Shown: positions 1 through 12,176, counted from the stretch's first letter. The stretch: DNA of 64,000 nt from Agrostemma githago (GCA_958450325.1 OY288256.1:18818557-18882556); one strand, 5' to 3'. The notes: generated by a model from the sequence alone, not told the origin. Translations and numbers: made by a program.

Positions 1-111
1 TACCATTTTCTTCACTTTATTTTGATTTTTAGCTTTATTTTCGTAGTTTCTTTTTCTTTCTTTTGTCTCTCCGCACACTACGATTGAGCATATGAGGACA
101 TTGCTCGGTTT

Positions 112-125
112 AAGTGTGGGGGAGC
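112..125 (+). other. Second polypurine-tract-like motif
   Basis: AAGTGTGGGGGAGC repeats almost exactly the PPT that sits directly before the LTR (1853-1866), but lies about 1.74 kb upstream and has no LTR start behind it. It may be an additional plus-strand priming site or the relic of an internal duplication. Confidence 0.5.
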
Positions 126-1010
126 GATATTCTAGCGTAGCTTAGTTTATTTTCGTAGTTTTTTCGAAAAATCTTCAAAAAACCCTAAAAATTTGAAAAA
201 AAATTCACAAAAATCAAAAAGATTTTTATTTTGTGTGTTTTACTTTTGGTGTCTTTGTGTCTTGTATATTTGTGTTGTTGTGCGTGTTTGCCTCCCTTTT
301 CCTTATAGGTTGCTTAATCACCGTTGTTTGGAAGGCTTTGAAGACATCCGGTAACATCTTCTAACCCTCTTTCCCTCTTTATCCCTTGTGATGTTTGGAG
401 AAGGTTGTGTTGAGGTGTGCTCGGGTGGAGCTTGTACATACTTGTGGTTGATTTGGTGGCTTGTTTGGATGATCGGGGTGGTGTTTGTGTTGTTTATGTG
501 TTCGTTTTGTTTTGTTCTTGTTTTGTTGCTTTTGCTTCTTTTTCTTTCGTTCGTTTTCGTCTTGTCTTTGTTTTGTGTTGTGTTGTGTGTCTTGTGCGTA
601 AACCATTTTCGAAAACCCGGTTTAGAGGCTAGTGTGCGAGTGTTTACTTTCCCTTTTTAGTAGTGTAAATCGAGTCTTGGACTTAAGCCTAGTAGAATGA
701 CCCTAAATCAATGAATTCGTTGGTCCTTTACCTTGAGTCCACCTAGCTTACTAGGGATTTACTGCGGGATTTGCACTTTTGACCATTATGACCACCCACG
801 GTGTGATAGGCCTTGGTTACCGAGTCTCGTCCCCTAGGTGACCGTGTTTAGGATTGTTTGATTTGTCCAAGTTCTCCACTTTTGTGGGTTTGAAGGGAAA
901 TCGCGACCCCCGACTTAACCATTCATCTACCTCCTACACATATCCACAAAATAATTTGCAACTTGTTGAATTCTCTCTTTCTTAATTGTCAAGAAATGCC
1001 AAATCTTGCC

Positions 1011-1130
1011 AAAAGGGCAAAGAAAAGAAAAAGAAAAAAAAATGAAAGAAAGAAAAGAATGAAGAAAAAGAAAAGGCACAAAAGCCAAAAAGAAAATAGA
1101 AAAGAAGAAAAAGAAATGGCATGGCAACAA
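1011..1130. repeat. Purine-rich (GA/A-rich) low-complexity tract
   Basis: About 120 bases of the plus strand are almost pure A and G with short AAAGAAA and AAAAGA words. It explains the lysine-rich frame on the plus strand and the phenylalanine-rich frame on the minus strand, neither of which I regard as a gene. Confidence 0.8.
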
Positions 1131-1852
1131 ACAAATCAAAATGTCGAAAAGAAAGAAAATGCCAAAAGAAAACCCGTCTCACAAAAAGAAATCCCCACAA
1201 AAATAAGCCTTTTTCCGACTTTTGTCGTGAAGAGCCTACCAAAAGACCGAGTCCCGAGGAAGGATGATAGCGGCATTAGTCGGTCTTCCCTCATTTTGCA
1301 TATTTCCACCTTTTTACTTGGACTAGTTAGGCGGTTTTGGACTTGGGACGACCCTCTTGGCTCACGCTAAAGGGGGCGGGGTCTCACTTACCTACAGTGT
1401 CGACTAACACCGTGGATCATCACTTCCCACTCCGCCGATCGTCCCGTAGTACGTTTTTAGAAAGTTAGGAGGACCTAGGTAAGTTACCAACGTTTTTATT
1501 GCTTTATCGTCATACTATTAGGGTTTAGTTCACCTTGGTTTGTATTACTAGCTTGGGAACGTTGTCACTTGCCTCGAGTCCTAAAACCGGTGCTTCTTTC
1601 ACCGCTTGTTTGAGGGAAGCGGTATTTGTTTTCTTTTGGGTCCAACCGATTATGTGTTTGTTTGTGTGCTTGTTTGTCTTTGTGTTTTGTGTCCGGTTGC
1701 ATCCACGGTTTTGTCGCAAGACCCCACTTGCCTTGCGGAGTGCACTTTTCCTCTAAGTGTACTCGCGTGAGTTGAAAGCGGGTAGGGTGCGCTAATACCC
1801 ACTCGGCTAGTTTAGTAGATAGTATGTGCTTACTCGAGGGCGAGTAAGGGTT

Positions 1853-1866
1853 AAGTGTGGGGGAGT
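1853..1866 (+). other. Polypurine tract of the Ty3/gypsy element
   Basis: AAGTGTGGGGGAGT ends exactly where the LTR begins with TGATAAG. A purine run ending at the LTR start is the plus-strand primer of reverse transcription. Confidence 0.75.
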
Positions 1867-2014
1867 TGATAAGTGTAGTTTGTAGTGCCTATTTCGTAGT
1901 GTTTTGGTCCTATTTTCCTTGTGGAATCGCTCCTTGGGAGCGATTTATGGGTTACTTATGCTTCCTTTAGCTCGTTTCAGGTTCCCGAGACCATTCATGA
2001 AGAATTGGAACGAT

Positions 2015-2303
2015 TCCGACTCGTTTCATACACTTTTGGCCCTCATATATTGTGTATGGTGGGTTCGAAATCAGTGCATTCATAAGGAAGTCTTATTAAC
2101 TCCGGATTCGTTATGCAGGAAGATAAAGCAACTGATTCAGCTGAGATTGAGAGGGTGTCTTATAAGGAAGGAAATTCAAGATAATTTAGGCATTATTAAG
2201 AAGTTGCTTTAAGTACTTGATCATGTAATTGGGGCCTTGAAGCCAATATTTGTAATGTTTTGGTGTGGTAATATAATTCTTACATTTCAACCAAAAAAAA
2301 AAA
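2015..2303 (+). mobile_element. 5'-truncated LINE tail inserted in the LTR
   Basis: The reading frame at about 2035-2212 gives the tryptophan/cysteine-rich C-terminal stretch seen at the end of plant LINE ORF2 (motif WWVRNQCIH followed by a basic helix), then a stop, a short 3' UTR and an A-tract at 2293-2303. Near-identical words flank it: GAAGAATTGGAACGAT ending at 2014 and GAAGAGAAGGAACGAT ending at 2319, the last 8 bases being identical. That fits target-primed reverse transcription with a target-site duplication. Only the final 60 or so residues of ORF2 survive, so it is dead on arrival. Confidence 0.65.
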
Positions 2304-2464
2304 GAAGAGAAGGAACGATCACTCGATGCCTTGGATTCGACCCCGAGACCTTGGGACCCAATCCCGAGCCTCTTAGACTCGATCCCGAGACCCGAGAGTC
2401 GGTGAGAAGCTCATGAGAACCAAGGAGGGACCAAAAAGATCATAATGGAGGCCTACAAGGTCCT

Positions 2465-2587
2465 TCCCGGGCGGGATAGTGGCCTTCCCGACCGGGAAGG
2501 AGTGAACAAAACCAACAGCTCCTGTCTTGAGCCCGTCCCGGACGAGAAGGACTCGTCTCGGGCGGGACCATCTCGTCCCGGGCGGGA
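2465..2587. repeat. Phased GC-rich 12-bp palindromes upstream of the LTR TATA box
   Basis: Five 12-mers of the form TCCCG-NN-CGGGA, perfect or with one or two changes, start at 2465, 2486, 2536, 2556 and 2576. Spacing within groups is 21, then 20 and 20 bp. The cluster ends about 55 bp before the TATA box. The design matches the palindrome arrays of gypsy-A, although the sequence is different. Confidence 0.75.
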
Positions 2588-2642
2588 TGAGTGAGCTGTA
2601 GCACGCAACTCATTCTTTTCTTCTCCTTACTCATTGTAACCC

Positions 2643-2650
2643 TATATATA
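2643..2650 (+). promoter_or_regulatory. LTR TATA box
   Basis: TATATATA in the context CCTATATATACTC, inside the LTR and downstream of the palindrome cluster, is the obvious core-promoter candidate for this element. Orientation agrees with the PPT and LTR. Confidence 0.6.
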
Positions 2651-3742
2651 CTCTTCCCTTGTTTTGTTAAGCTTATGCACTTCATTAGACATTAAACCCT
2701 AGACTACTTTAGGTTAGATTAGATTATATTAGTGTAGATTAGTCGGTAATTAGTCTTTAATCCTAGTTTAATCTTGTAATATTGGATCTCTTGAATCGAA
2801 GAATCCATCCAAGATTGACAACCTTGGTGGATGAATTTGGGTTTTCTTCTATGCAAGTGTTCTCCTTTTTCATTCTTCACTAGTTTGGTATAATCCTTTC
2901 TTCCTTCTTTCTCTTAATCTTATTTTTGTTATTCAAGTTTGAATCTTTAGTTGATTTTATTGTTCTTAGTTCATTGTTATTACTAGTTTGTTTATGTATG
3001 TTTGGTTTCTTATGTTAGATCTTCTTGTTCTTGTTAGTTTTAGTTGGATTATGTTAGAGTAGTGTTCTTGCTAGGGTTAGTAGGGTGATTAGGGTGTTAA
3101 TTGGATGATTAAGGGATTGTTAGAGATTTTGGTGGAAGATTTGGGTTTCCTCTTGTTTGATGCACATCACATGTTTGTTGAAATGCTTGAATGACTAAGT
3201 AGTTGCGAATGCTTGTTTTTTCTTGCCTTTCTCTTGTGGGTGATAGTTTGTTTGTGGGTTCGGTTCCCTCACTAAGTTGCGAGAGCCCGGTGAGAACGAC
3301 CCCTAGGTCGGTCTAAGTAGCGAGAGCCCGGATGCGACCTAGGCCACCATAGCGCGCTAGAACCCCGTTTGTCATGTGTGTCGCCGAGGTGGGTTCTAGG
3401 TGGAACCTCTAGGTGGGTCTAAGTAGCGAGAGCCCGGACCTACCTAGATCACCCTACTACCTCCTTCACTCTAGTTCCTCCTCGACCATTCCGTTACCCC
3501 TTTGACCCCGACCTAATCCTAGCCCGTTTCCTTATTTGTGTTCCTTAGTCATATTCTAGTCTCTTCCCCTTCTTATCACCGTAGTTTAGCTTAGCTCGTT
3601 GACTTAGTCTTGTTCCTAGGCCGACCTAGTCTAGGCTATACATTACCGTCCCCGTGGATTCGACCCGACTTACCCTATCTATCGTAGGAATAGCCGGTTA
3701 TATTATTGACGGTTGAGATTCCACGACAAATCCCTCCCATCA

Positions 3743-4149
3743 CTAATCAGAACAAAAAAATGCAAGATAAATTTTGGAAAGTTTCAAAAAAAAAAAATAA
3801 CCAATAGCCGAAACTGAAGAGGAAGGTTCAACCGGTTTTCCAGGTAACCGGTCACCTATATCAATGAGAGATTAATGAAGGCATAATTCATATTAAAACG
3901 AGATTATGTATAGTTGAGATTAATTTAAGAAGCCCCCTTATAGTTGGTATTATTGTCATGAAATAACCCTATTTTTTTTTTGTCGTCATTACAATTATCA
4001 AACTCTAATTTACCTAGTTTATCTTATTATTCTTATTTACTTTATTTTTTTTCTCCAGATTATTTATTATTTTTTTTCTCCAGATTATTTATTATTATTA
4101 TTATTATTATTATTGTTTTCTTTAAGGTCATAGTGATTTTGCTAACGGG
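3743..4149. other. AT-rich non-coding stretch between the LTR and copia-1
   Basis: I see no gene. The stretch holds homopolymer runs and, at 4085-4114, an (ATT)n microsatellite. It could be the unrecognisable 5' part of copia-1 (gag and 5' LTR), but no gag motif, primer-binding site or second copy of the 48277 LTR can be read here. Confidence 0.6.
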
Positions 4150-6929
4150 ATGTTGCAAACAAACAGTGAACATATATGTCTTGTAGACAGCGCAACAACA
4201 CATACAATTATTCGCAACAAGCGATTTTTCTCACATTTAACGTTAGCTACGGCCAACGATAGTTTAATATCAGGGACATCTAACCTTATCGAGGGTCACG
4301 AAAAACATTATTAATATTACCTAATGGTAAGAAAATTAATAGGGATAATTCATAAGAATAATCCAAACTATCACCCATATTCTCATAGTAGTCCGAATTA
4401 TGTTTAAACTCAAAATAAATCCAACTTTGTAATACCACTTTTCAAAATAAACTAGGTGACCCATTACCCGCTAAACCAGTCATCCTCACCATTTATTGAC
4501 CTTTACCCTCCACCCTTTTATCACCCACCTACAACACCATCATCAACCATCAGCGTACTACCACCATCGACCAAGCCTACAACCACCTTCGACCACCGAT
4601 CTACGGCCACCACCAAAATCAATTACCCTGGTTATTAGTTAAATATGGGGGTAACAGATCAGTGGTGCGACCTGAGCTCCCTCATTTTTTCACCTCATTA
4701 ACATCAGGGACAAAATAAGAAGTATAAGCCTTAATTCACTTTCGTCATCAATCCCGTTGAAGGTTGCTCTGCTCAAGAAAGTTTTAGGAGTTCAATTTTT
4801 TCTTATTTCTCCATTTTTAAATTTGAATTTTAAAGCTTCATAGTTGTTGCAGTAATTAATTTCTCAGCTCTACTACTTTTTTTCGGATATATGCCTTATT
4901 TCTTAAGTTTACATTCATGTTATCATTGAATCATTTAAGAGTATATCATGTTTTTAATTCTAGGTTTTACTTTGTTCTGTAAATGGGTCAATTGAAAAGT
5001 TATGCAAATGGGTCTATTGAAAAAAAAATTATGTCAAGGATTTGTTGAAACTCGCATTTTAGGTTTCCATGAATCTTTGAAACTTGATGGTTAGGTTTGG
5101 TAAGGCATAACATCTTCTTTCAATGGTAAAAGGAGGAAGGGAAGGTCCAAAGTGATGGTAATAATTCGTAACTGATTGCTGTAAGTTAGTTTCATGCAAG
5201 TTTCGGGGGAGGTATGACAGTGGTGTGGTTCTTACATCAAGGGTGGAGTCGGAATGTGGTGTAGTCGTGGAGTCGGTGATGGGTGGTGAGGAGGTGTTTG
5301 GTAATTGCAGATCAAAGCGAATATTGAAAAAGAAAATAAGATTTCGGGTTGTATAATTAGGGATACATTATCACCGTTGGCTATAATATAAGATGGATGG
5401 TTGAGATATGATAACCCGGAAAAAAGTGGGTCTTTTTACCTTGAAGGGCAGGTGAAAAAATAAAAGGGTCTATTTTGAAATAAGGTACATTAGAATTGGG
5501 TTTATTTTTAGATTTATTATAATTTGGATTACTCTAGGAAGATGCATAATAGTTTTTATTATTGTTATGAATTACCCCAAATTAATATCCATGATGCCCT
5601 ATATTCAACAAGATCTGAACGAAACTTGTTAAGTTTTAAAGATATCCGTCGTAATGGATATCATCTCGAGACAAAAGTTGAGGATAACACAGAATATCTA
5701 TGTATTACTTCCATCATTTTAGGGAAGAAACAAGTGTTAGAAAAATTTTTTGCTTTACCTTATTGATTATATCATACTATCCTTATTGAATCACATTTTG
5801 TGAGACATACGAAAAATTTTGATCCTAATATTTTTAAACTTTGGCATGACCAGCTAGGCCATCCAAGATCAACAATGATGCGTCGAGCTATAGAAAACTC
5901 GCATGGACATCCTCTAAAGAATATAAAAGTATTATCTATTAATGATTGTCCTTGTGAGGCTTGTTATCAAGGAAAATTGATAATTAGACCATCTTTGATG
6001 AATCACCAAATTTTTTGCAACGGATTCAAGGCGATATTTGTGGGCCAATCCATCCTTCATCTGGACCATTTCGTTATTTTATGGTCCTAATTGACGCTTC
6101 AACATGATGGTCCCATGTTTATCTACTTTCGACTCGTACTGTTGCGTTCGCAAGACTTCTCTCACAAATAATTAGATTACGGGTTCAATTCCCAGATTTT
6201 TCTTCAAAACTATCCGTATGGATAATGCTGGTGAATTTACATCTAAAATATTTGATGAATATTGCATGTCAATTATTGGCATTGACGTCGAGTATCTGGT
6301 TGCCCACGTGCATACCCAAAATGGCTTAGCAGAATCATTTATTAAACAGTTACAATTAATCGCTCGACCATTGATCTTAAGGTCCAAATTACCATTTTCA
6401 ACATGGGGTCACGCAATATTACATGCCGCAACAATAGTACGTATCCGGCCAACGAGTTATCAGCAATACTCACCGGTTCAACTAGTTATTGGACATCAAC
6501 CAAATATCTCTCATCTTAGAACTTTTGGTTATGCAGTTTATGTTCCTATAGCTCCACCTCAAAGAGCAAAAATGGGTCCCCAACGTAAATTTGGAATATA
6601 TGTCGGCTATGAGTCTCCATCTATCATTAAATACTTAGAGCCTTTAACGGGAGATGTCTTTAAAGCACGATTTGATGATTGTCGGTTTGACGAGACAAAA
6701 TTCTCGACATTAAGGGGAGAGAAGTTTAAACTTGAGGAGTGTCGTGAAATTCCAACATTAGCCCATTTCGAACCCCGTACAAAGCAATGCGAACTTGAGG
6801 TTCAAAGGATCATACATTTGCAGGATATTGCAAATAAATTACCTGATGCATTGACTGATTGGGAAGGGTAACAAAATCACATATTTCTGCTGTAAATGCC
6901 CCAACAAAAGTGTGTATACCCGAAGGAAA
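4150..6929 (+). pseudogene. copia-1 gag-pol, protease to integrase half (broken)
   Basis: Ty1/copia polyprotein remnant. The protease region is readable from 4150 (motif DSATTHTI, the active-site region with a changed glycine). It continues after an insertion at 5580 (motif NLLSFKDI), followed by the GAG_pre-integrase zinc region at 5800-6000 (LWHDQLGHP, then CEACYQGK) and the integrase core. The integrase part has a stop near 6105 and a frameshift, and resumes at 6218 with DNAGEFTSK, the second catalytic Asp region. The last 20 codons before 6929 are in frame with the sequence that resumes at 46134, so this is the left half of an element cut by the Helitron. An insertion at about 4355-5535 and several frame breaks make it non-functional. 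Confidence 0.85.
4355..5535. mobile_element. Non-autonomous DNA element with long imperfect terminal inverted repeats
   Basis: The copia-1 protease frame breaks at about 4350 and resumes at about 5540. The first 90 or so bases of the insert are an imperfect inverted copy of the last 90: AATAATCCAAACT near 4358 against the complement of AATTTGGATTACTC near 5521, then matching CTCAAAATAAATCC- and TTTCAAAATA-type words. The interior has no transposase. Long imperfect TIRs suggest a MULE- or foldback-type element; no clean target duplication can be read. Confidence 0.6.
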
Positions 6930-6930
6930 T
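6875..6930. repeat. 56-bp direct duplication, left copy (partner 46128-46183)
   Basis: The 56 bases that end at the Helitron start are repeated directly after the Helitron 3' hairpin with two differences seen by eye. Both copies encode the same stretch of copia-1 (VCIPEGN). The duplication joins the two halves of copia-1 across 39 kb. Confidence 0.85.
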
Positions 6931-7216
6931 CTTTTATTATACTAATTGAGCAACCAATAGATAAGCAAAGGACACGTGTCAACCTAATAGAGCATATTTT
7001 CCCGCCTAAACATGTTTCAGCATTCTCCTGGGCTACTACCTATATAATAAAACAGCTACTTCATTCTATATGAAACGTGCAAGGCTTGGCCCAATAGTAG
7101 AATATCTAATTGAGCAAATCAACCTCAAGTAAATGGCCAAATAAAAAAAGTCAATAGAGCCTATAAGATAAGCAAATCATGTATTACCTAAAATACAAAC
7201 CAAAAGAATTTTGAAT

Positions 7217-8250
7217 CTACAAATAAATCCTTCCTAAAATACAAAATAAGTTTGATTAGTCAATTGAAAATATTTGCCTGATTGGTAAAATATTCCACAA
7301 AGTATTCTACCTAAAATACATAATACTGAAATTAGCCAAAAAAATAAAATCCTACCTAAAATACAAAATAATTTACGAAATCCTAAATAAAATCTTAACT
7401 AAAATAATATTACATAAAGTATACACAAATCAAATAATATCGTGTATATGTTAACAATAACACAGATTAATTTATCTTTAATTCTGAATCCTACAAATAA
7501 ATTCTTCCTAAAATATAAAATAAGCTTAATTAGTCAATTGAAAATGTTTTCTTAATTGGTAAAGTATTCCACAAAGTATCCTACCTAAAATATAGAAAAC
7601 GGAAATCAGCCAAAAAAATTAAATTCCGCCTAAAATACAAAATAATTTACGAAATCCTAAATAAAATCTGACTAAAATAATATTACATAAAGTATACGCA
7701 AATCAAAAAATATCATGTCTAGGTTAAGAATAACACAGATTAATTAATCTTTAATTTTGATTCCTACAAATAACTCCTTAGAATACAAAATAAGCTTAAT
7801 TAGTCAATTGAAAATATTTGACTGATTGGTAAAATATTCCACAAAGTATCCTACCTAAAATATAGAAAACGGAAATCAACCAAACAAATAAAATCCTGCA
7901 TAAAATACAAAATTAATTTACGAAATCCTAAATAAAATCGAAGTAAAATAATATTACATAAAATACACGCAAATCAAAAAATATCATGTATAGGTTAAGA
8001 ATAACACAGATTGATTAATCTTTAATTTTGATTTCTACAAATAACTCATTCCTAGAATACAAAATAAGCTTAATTAGTCAATTGAAAATATTTGAAGGAT
8101 TGGTAAAATATTTCACAAAGTATCCTACCTAGAATACAGAATACGAAAATGAGACAAAAAAATAAAATCCTATCTAGAATACAAAATAATTTATAAAATC
8201 CTAAATAAAATCTTAACTAAAATAATATTACATCAAGTATACGCAAATCA
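7217..8250. repeat. Tandem repeat, about 272 bp x 4 (last copy partial)
   Basis: The word CTACAAATAA marks each unit at 7217, 7491, 7764 and 8035, giving spacings of 274, 273 and 271 bp. Each unit carries the same AT-rich series (CAATTGAAAATATTTG, CCACAAAGTAT, TAATATTACAT). The array fills the Helitron between its 5' end and the RPA-like gene. Units differ by many point changes, so the array is not recent. Confidence 0.85.
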
Positions 8251-9221
8251 AATAAACAAGCAAAATAAAATTACCACAAAGCTTGGAAAATTAAATAATT
8301 ACGCAAATCTTTATACTAAATGGCCTACCCAAAGATTGAGGATATTTTCAAATATTGGTTGAAGCCTTCAACTTACTTATTTAAGCACCGTGTAACACAA
8401 CTACATTGCTATTTGCTACCATTTCTCAGTTTTAGTTTGTCCTGCATATAAAAAACATGTCTTCCAAAATGAATACAATAAAGGAAATCTCTTCAACTCG
8501 TGAATCATGGAGGATCAAGTGCCGCATCATAAGGCTATATACCATTCCTGAATGGAATAAACCCGAAAAGCCAAGTCGCCTTGAGATGATCCTTATGGAC
8601 CAAATGTAATGTTTTGAGGTTTTCTTGAATCATAGATACCAAATATTATTATAACCGCTGTAAAACCACATAATCAATCAAAATAACTAACATTCCTTAC
8701 ATTTTCCTCCACAGGGTGATAAAATTCATGGAACTGTTAAAGGAACTTTAATCCAAAAATTCGTTAGTGTACTTAAGAAAGGGGCGATTTTTACCATTGC
8801 AAACTTTGGTGTCACCAAAAACACGGACAAGTTCAAGACATGTCACCACGAACACAAGATTAATTTCTACAGACTGACTACTGTTAGAACTTGTGATGAA
8901 ATCCCCATACCTATGCATGGTTTCAAATTTGTCAATTTCAATTATATTTTGACAAAGAAGGCCCCTGAAAATGTATACATAGGTAAGAATTCCTCACATG
9001 CAATTTTTTCTGTCTAAACACCTCATCGACGACTTATATCTTCATAATAATATTATTCGTTTTGTCTTTAAACACCTCATCGAATTATATTTTAAAAAAT
9101 TTATTATTGCAAACATAATTGGATTCATGAAGGGAACAGGTCCAGTTGAGTCTATCGGTGATGACAAGAAAGAAATTATGCAAATTGAGTTATTAGTCGA
9201 CTCAAGGTGAGCTAAGTAAAT

Positions 9222-9736
<515 letters not shown>

Positions 9737-9758
9737 ATATATATATATATATATATTG

Positions 9759-11893
9759 AGGCCCCTTATATAGTTCTAATGAGGCCCCTTATATATATTG
9801 AGTCCCCTTATCCGTTGGATGAGATAAGGATGGATGGACAAGATGCATCTTAATATTTTTTGTTTTTTTAAAAAAAAAAAAAAAGGAAGATTTAGTATCC
9901 TAAAATAACCCCTATGATTTTAGGAAACAATAACTCCCATAATCACAATCATTCCTCATTCATTCATTCATTCATTCACAGGTTCATCAAAACCTTTAAA
10001 AAAACGCTCTCATCGATCATCACGTTCATTCATTCAATCAAATATGTGCTCGAAATTCCGTTACTATGAATTCAATGATCGCGACATCTTCATTAACGGT
10101 TGATAAGCAATTCATCGAGTATAACAATGGTGAGTTTCGATATTGCTTTCATGTTTTGCGTCAATTTTTATTCATTATCTTGATTAATTTGCGTCAATTT
10201 GTGTTCATGTTTTGCGTCAATTTTCATGTTGATATTGTTTTCATGGTCGTGTCATTCATATTTTGCGTCAATTTTTGATATTGTTTTCATGGTCGTGTTA
10301 TTCATCATAGATTCATATGCAAATCGTAAAACACACAAACGGTGAGTATATATGTTTTGTAATTTATACTGGAATCGCCATGGAAGTCATTAAGATGCTA
10401 CTCAATTATTAGTTTTTACGTTTACAATATATTGACTTATTGTAGTTCATATACTGCGTTACTTTAGTGTAGAGCATCTGTTACTTTAATGTCTACCATC
10501 TGTTACTTTATATGTCGTGTTACTTTAATACACTCCAGTTGTTACTTTAGTGTTTTTCATCTGTTATTGTAGTGCATTGTAGTGTCCTAAGAATTTAGGA
10601 AACTGCCATATTAAAAAAATAATAAAAAAATAATATTGTTTCCTATAATAATGGGACGTGATTGCCACCAAAATAGGAAACAATATCAAAGAGTAACGCC
10701 ATATAAAAAAAAGAAAAAAAAATACTACTTCCTATAATTATGGGACATGATGACTTCAAAATAGAAAACAATATCAAAGAGTAAGATACTGCGTCATACT
10801 ATCATTTTTTATCATTATATGAATTTTTTACACTAACTTATATCTGGTGTTATTTTAATGAACATTATCTATTACTTTAATTCATACTATCTGTTACTTT
10901 AATGTCTGACCTCTGTTACTTTATACCTGGTGTATAAGCATACTCAGTTAATTTAATTCAATGTTACTTCAATGCACTTCATCTGTTACTTTAACTCTTG
11001 TTATCTGTTACTTTAATCCACATGAATGATGTAGGGATGTGGGTGGGAGTTTCCTCCATTGTGCGGTGGTGAGATTAAATCAAAACTTCTGAGATGATGA
11101 TGAAGAAGATGAAAAAGAAGAAGACGGAGAGAACGAGAAGGATGAAGAAGAAGCATAATTATAAGTGGGACATTATGAGTAACAATTATGAAACATTGGA
11201 ATTGTAATGGAGTTGATTTAGTTGGAATCTTGTACCACTTTTTGTTTTGGAGTATCTTAATAAAAACAAACATTGTTCTTTTTGTTAATTGGAACTCCTG
11301 TTTTTGCAAGAGACTACTATGCAACGTAACTGATTTTATGTGTTAAAGTAACACAGTTCATGAATTAAAGTAACACATTGTATGAGTTAGAGTAACAGTT
11401 TTTGCAAGAGACTATGCAACGTAACAGATTTTATGAGTTAAAGTAACACAGTTCATGAATTAGAGTAACACATTGTATGAGTTAGAGTAATAGTTTTTGC
11501 AAGAGAATATATTAAACAACGTAACAGATTTTATGAGTTAAAGTAACACAGTTCGTGAATTAAAGTAACGCGTTATATGAGTTAAAGTAACATAGTTTAT
11601 GGATTATGGCAGTAACATAGTAACATACGTACAATGGCAGTAGGAAAATGATGATTTTTTGGTAAAAATGAAAAAAACTTAATTTTGAAAAAACTTGTTG
11701 TATGAGAGAAAAAGACATTTAAAAAGATTGATAAAAGAGAGAAAAGATTTGCGTTGAGATAACTAAGGAGGAGAAAGAAAAATGATATATTTACCAAATT
11801 TGTTAGTTATTTCCTTAATTATGAGATCAAATCTTGTCCATTAATCTAACCTTGAATCAAGGGCTAAGATGGGGACTCACGGACTCAACATAT
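9759..11893. mobile_element. Candidate non-autonomous element with related inverted ends
   Basis: The left end (TTGAGTCCCC..., then GGATGGACAAGAT near 9830) reappears in reverse complement at the right end (GGGGACTCACGGACTCAACA near 11870, preceded by ATCTTGTCCATTAATCTAACC). (AT)n lies outside both edges. The interior has GTTACTTTAAT words on the left (10440-11010) and TTAAAGTAAC words on the right (11340-11600), so the whole is roughly inverted. It also contains an (ATTC)n tract at 9957-9978. No transposase is visible, and the family is unknown to me. Confidence 0.45.
11301..11597. repeat. Tandem repeat, about 96 bp x 3
   Basis: Three units each begin TTTTTGCAAGAGA (about 11301, 11398, 11493) and run through GCAACGTAAC, TTATGAGTTAAAGTAACAC and TTCATGAATTA. 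Within each unit the word AGTAACA recurs, so shorter repeats lie inside the longer one. Confidence 0.8.
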
Positions 11894-11917
11894 ATAAGTG
11901 GACTCACCTGATCCCAC

Positions 11918-11921
<4 letters not shown>

Positions 11922-11963
<42 letters not shown>

Positions 11964-12134
11964 GTGGGTTCAAATAAGGTCCACAATTTTTTTAAGTCTA
12001 TATTGAAGTTACAGATGACATACGCTAAAGTTGCATTTGTATATATATCAATTTTGAACAAATGCAACTTTAGCGTATGTCATCTGTAACTTCAATATAG
12101 ACTTAAAAAAATTGTGGACCTTATTTGAACCTAC

Positions 12135-12176
<42 letters not shown>

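Larger units (their letters stand above)
1..1866 (+). mobile_element. Ty3/gypsy (Athila/Tat-like) element, 3' internal non-coding region
   Basis: This is the stretch between the (unseen, upstream) pol gene and the 3' LTR of a plus-strand LTR retrotransposon. It has no credible protein. It shows a T-rich part (about 480-580), a strongly purine-rich part (about 1011-1130), and two copies of a polypurine-tract-like motif, near 112 and directly before the LTR at 1867. The open frames here, such as a hydrophobic one at 388-660 and a lysine-rich one at 963-1370, follow from base composition and resemble no known protein. A long non-coding tail with skewed composition between integrase and PPT is typical of Athila/Tat lineages; the lineage call is inference because no coding domain is inside the window. 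Confidence 0.7.
1867..3742 (+). repeat. 3' LTR of the Athila/Tat-like element (with a LINE tail inside)
   Basis: The LTR starts TGATAAG right after the polypurine tract and ends CCCATCA at 3742, so it has TG...CA termini and a short TGAT/ATCA terminal inversion. Net of the LINE fragment it is about 1.6 kb. It contains a GC-rich palindrome cluster (2465-2587), a TATA box (2643-2650) and a pyrimidine-rich 3' half. The partner 5' LTR lies outside the window, so the target duplication cannot be checked. Confidence 0.7.

Noticed and set aside
388..660. Hydrophobic open frame of 90 codons that looks like a membrane protein
   Set aside because: It follows from a T-rich low-complexity tract in the non-coding tail of an LTR element and has no family resemblance; overlapping frames are equally open.
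963..1370. Lysine-rich 135-codon frame
   Set aside because: Product of the purine-rich tract at 1011-1130, between pol and LTR of the element. No domain, and a Phe-rich frame is open on the other strand.
4456..4638. Pro/Thr/Ser-rich 60-codon frame
   Set aside because: Lies inside the TIR element that interrupts copia-1; short, low complexity, no start context or homologue known to me.
11013..11324. Minus-strand frame of 103 codons
   Set aside because: Overlaps repeat-rich DNA (GTTACTTTAA words and the start of the 96-bp array) in an intron-sized region of the RPA-like gene. No recognisable domain.
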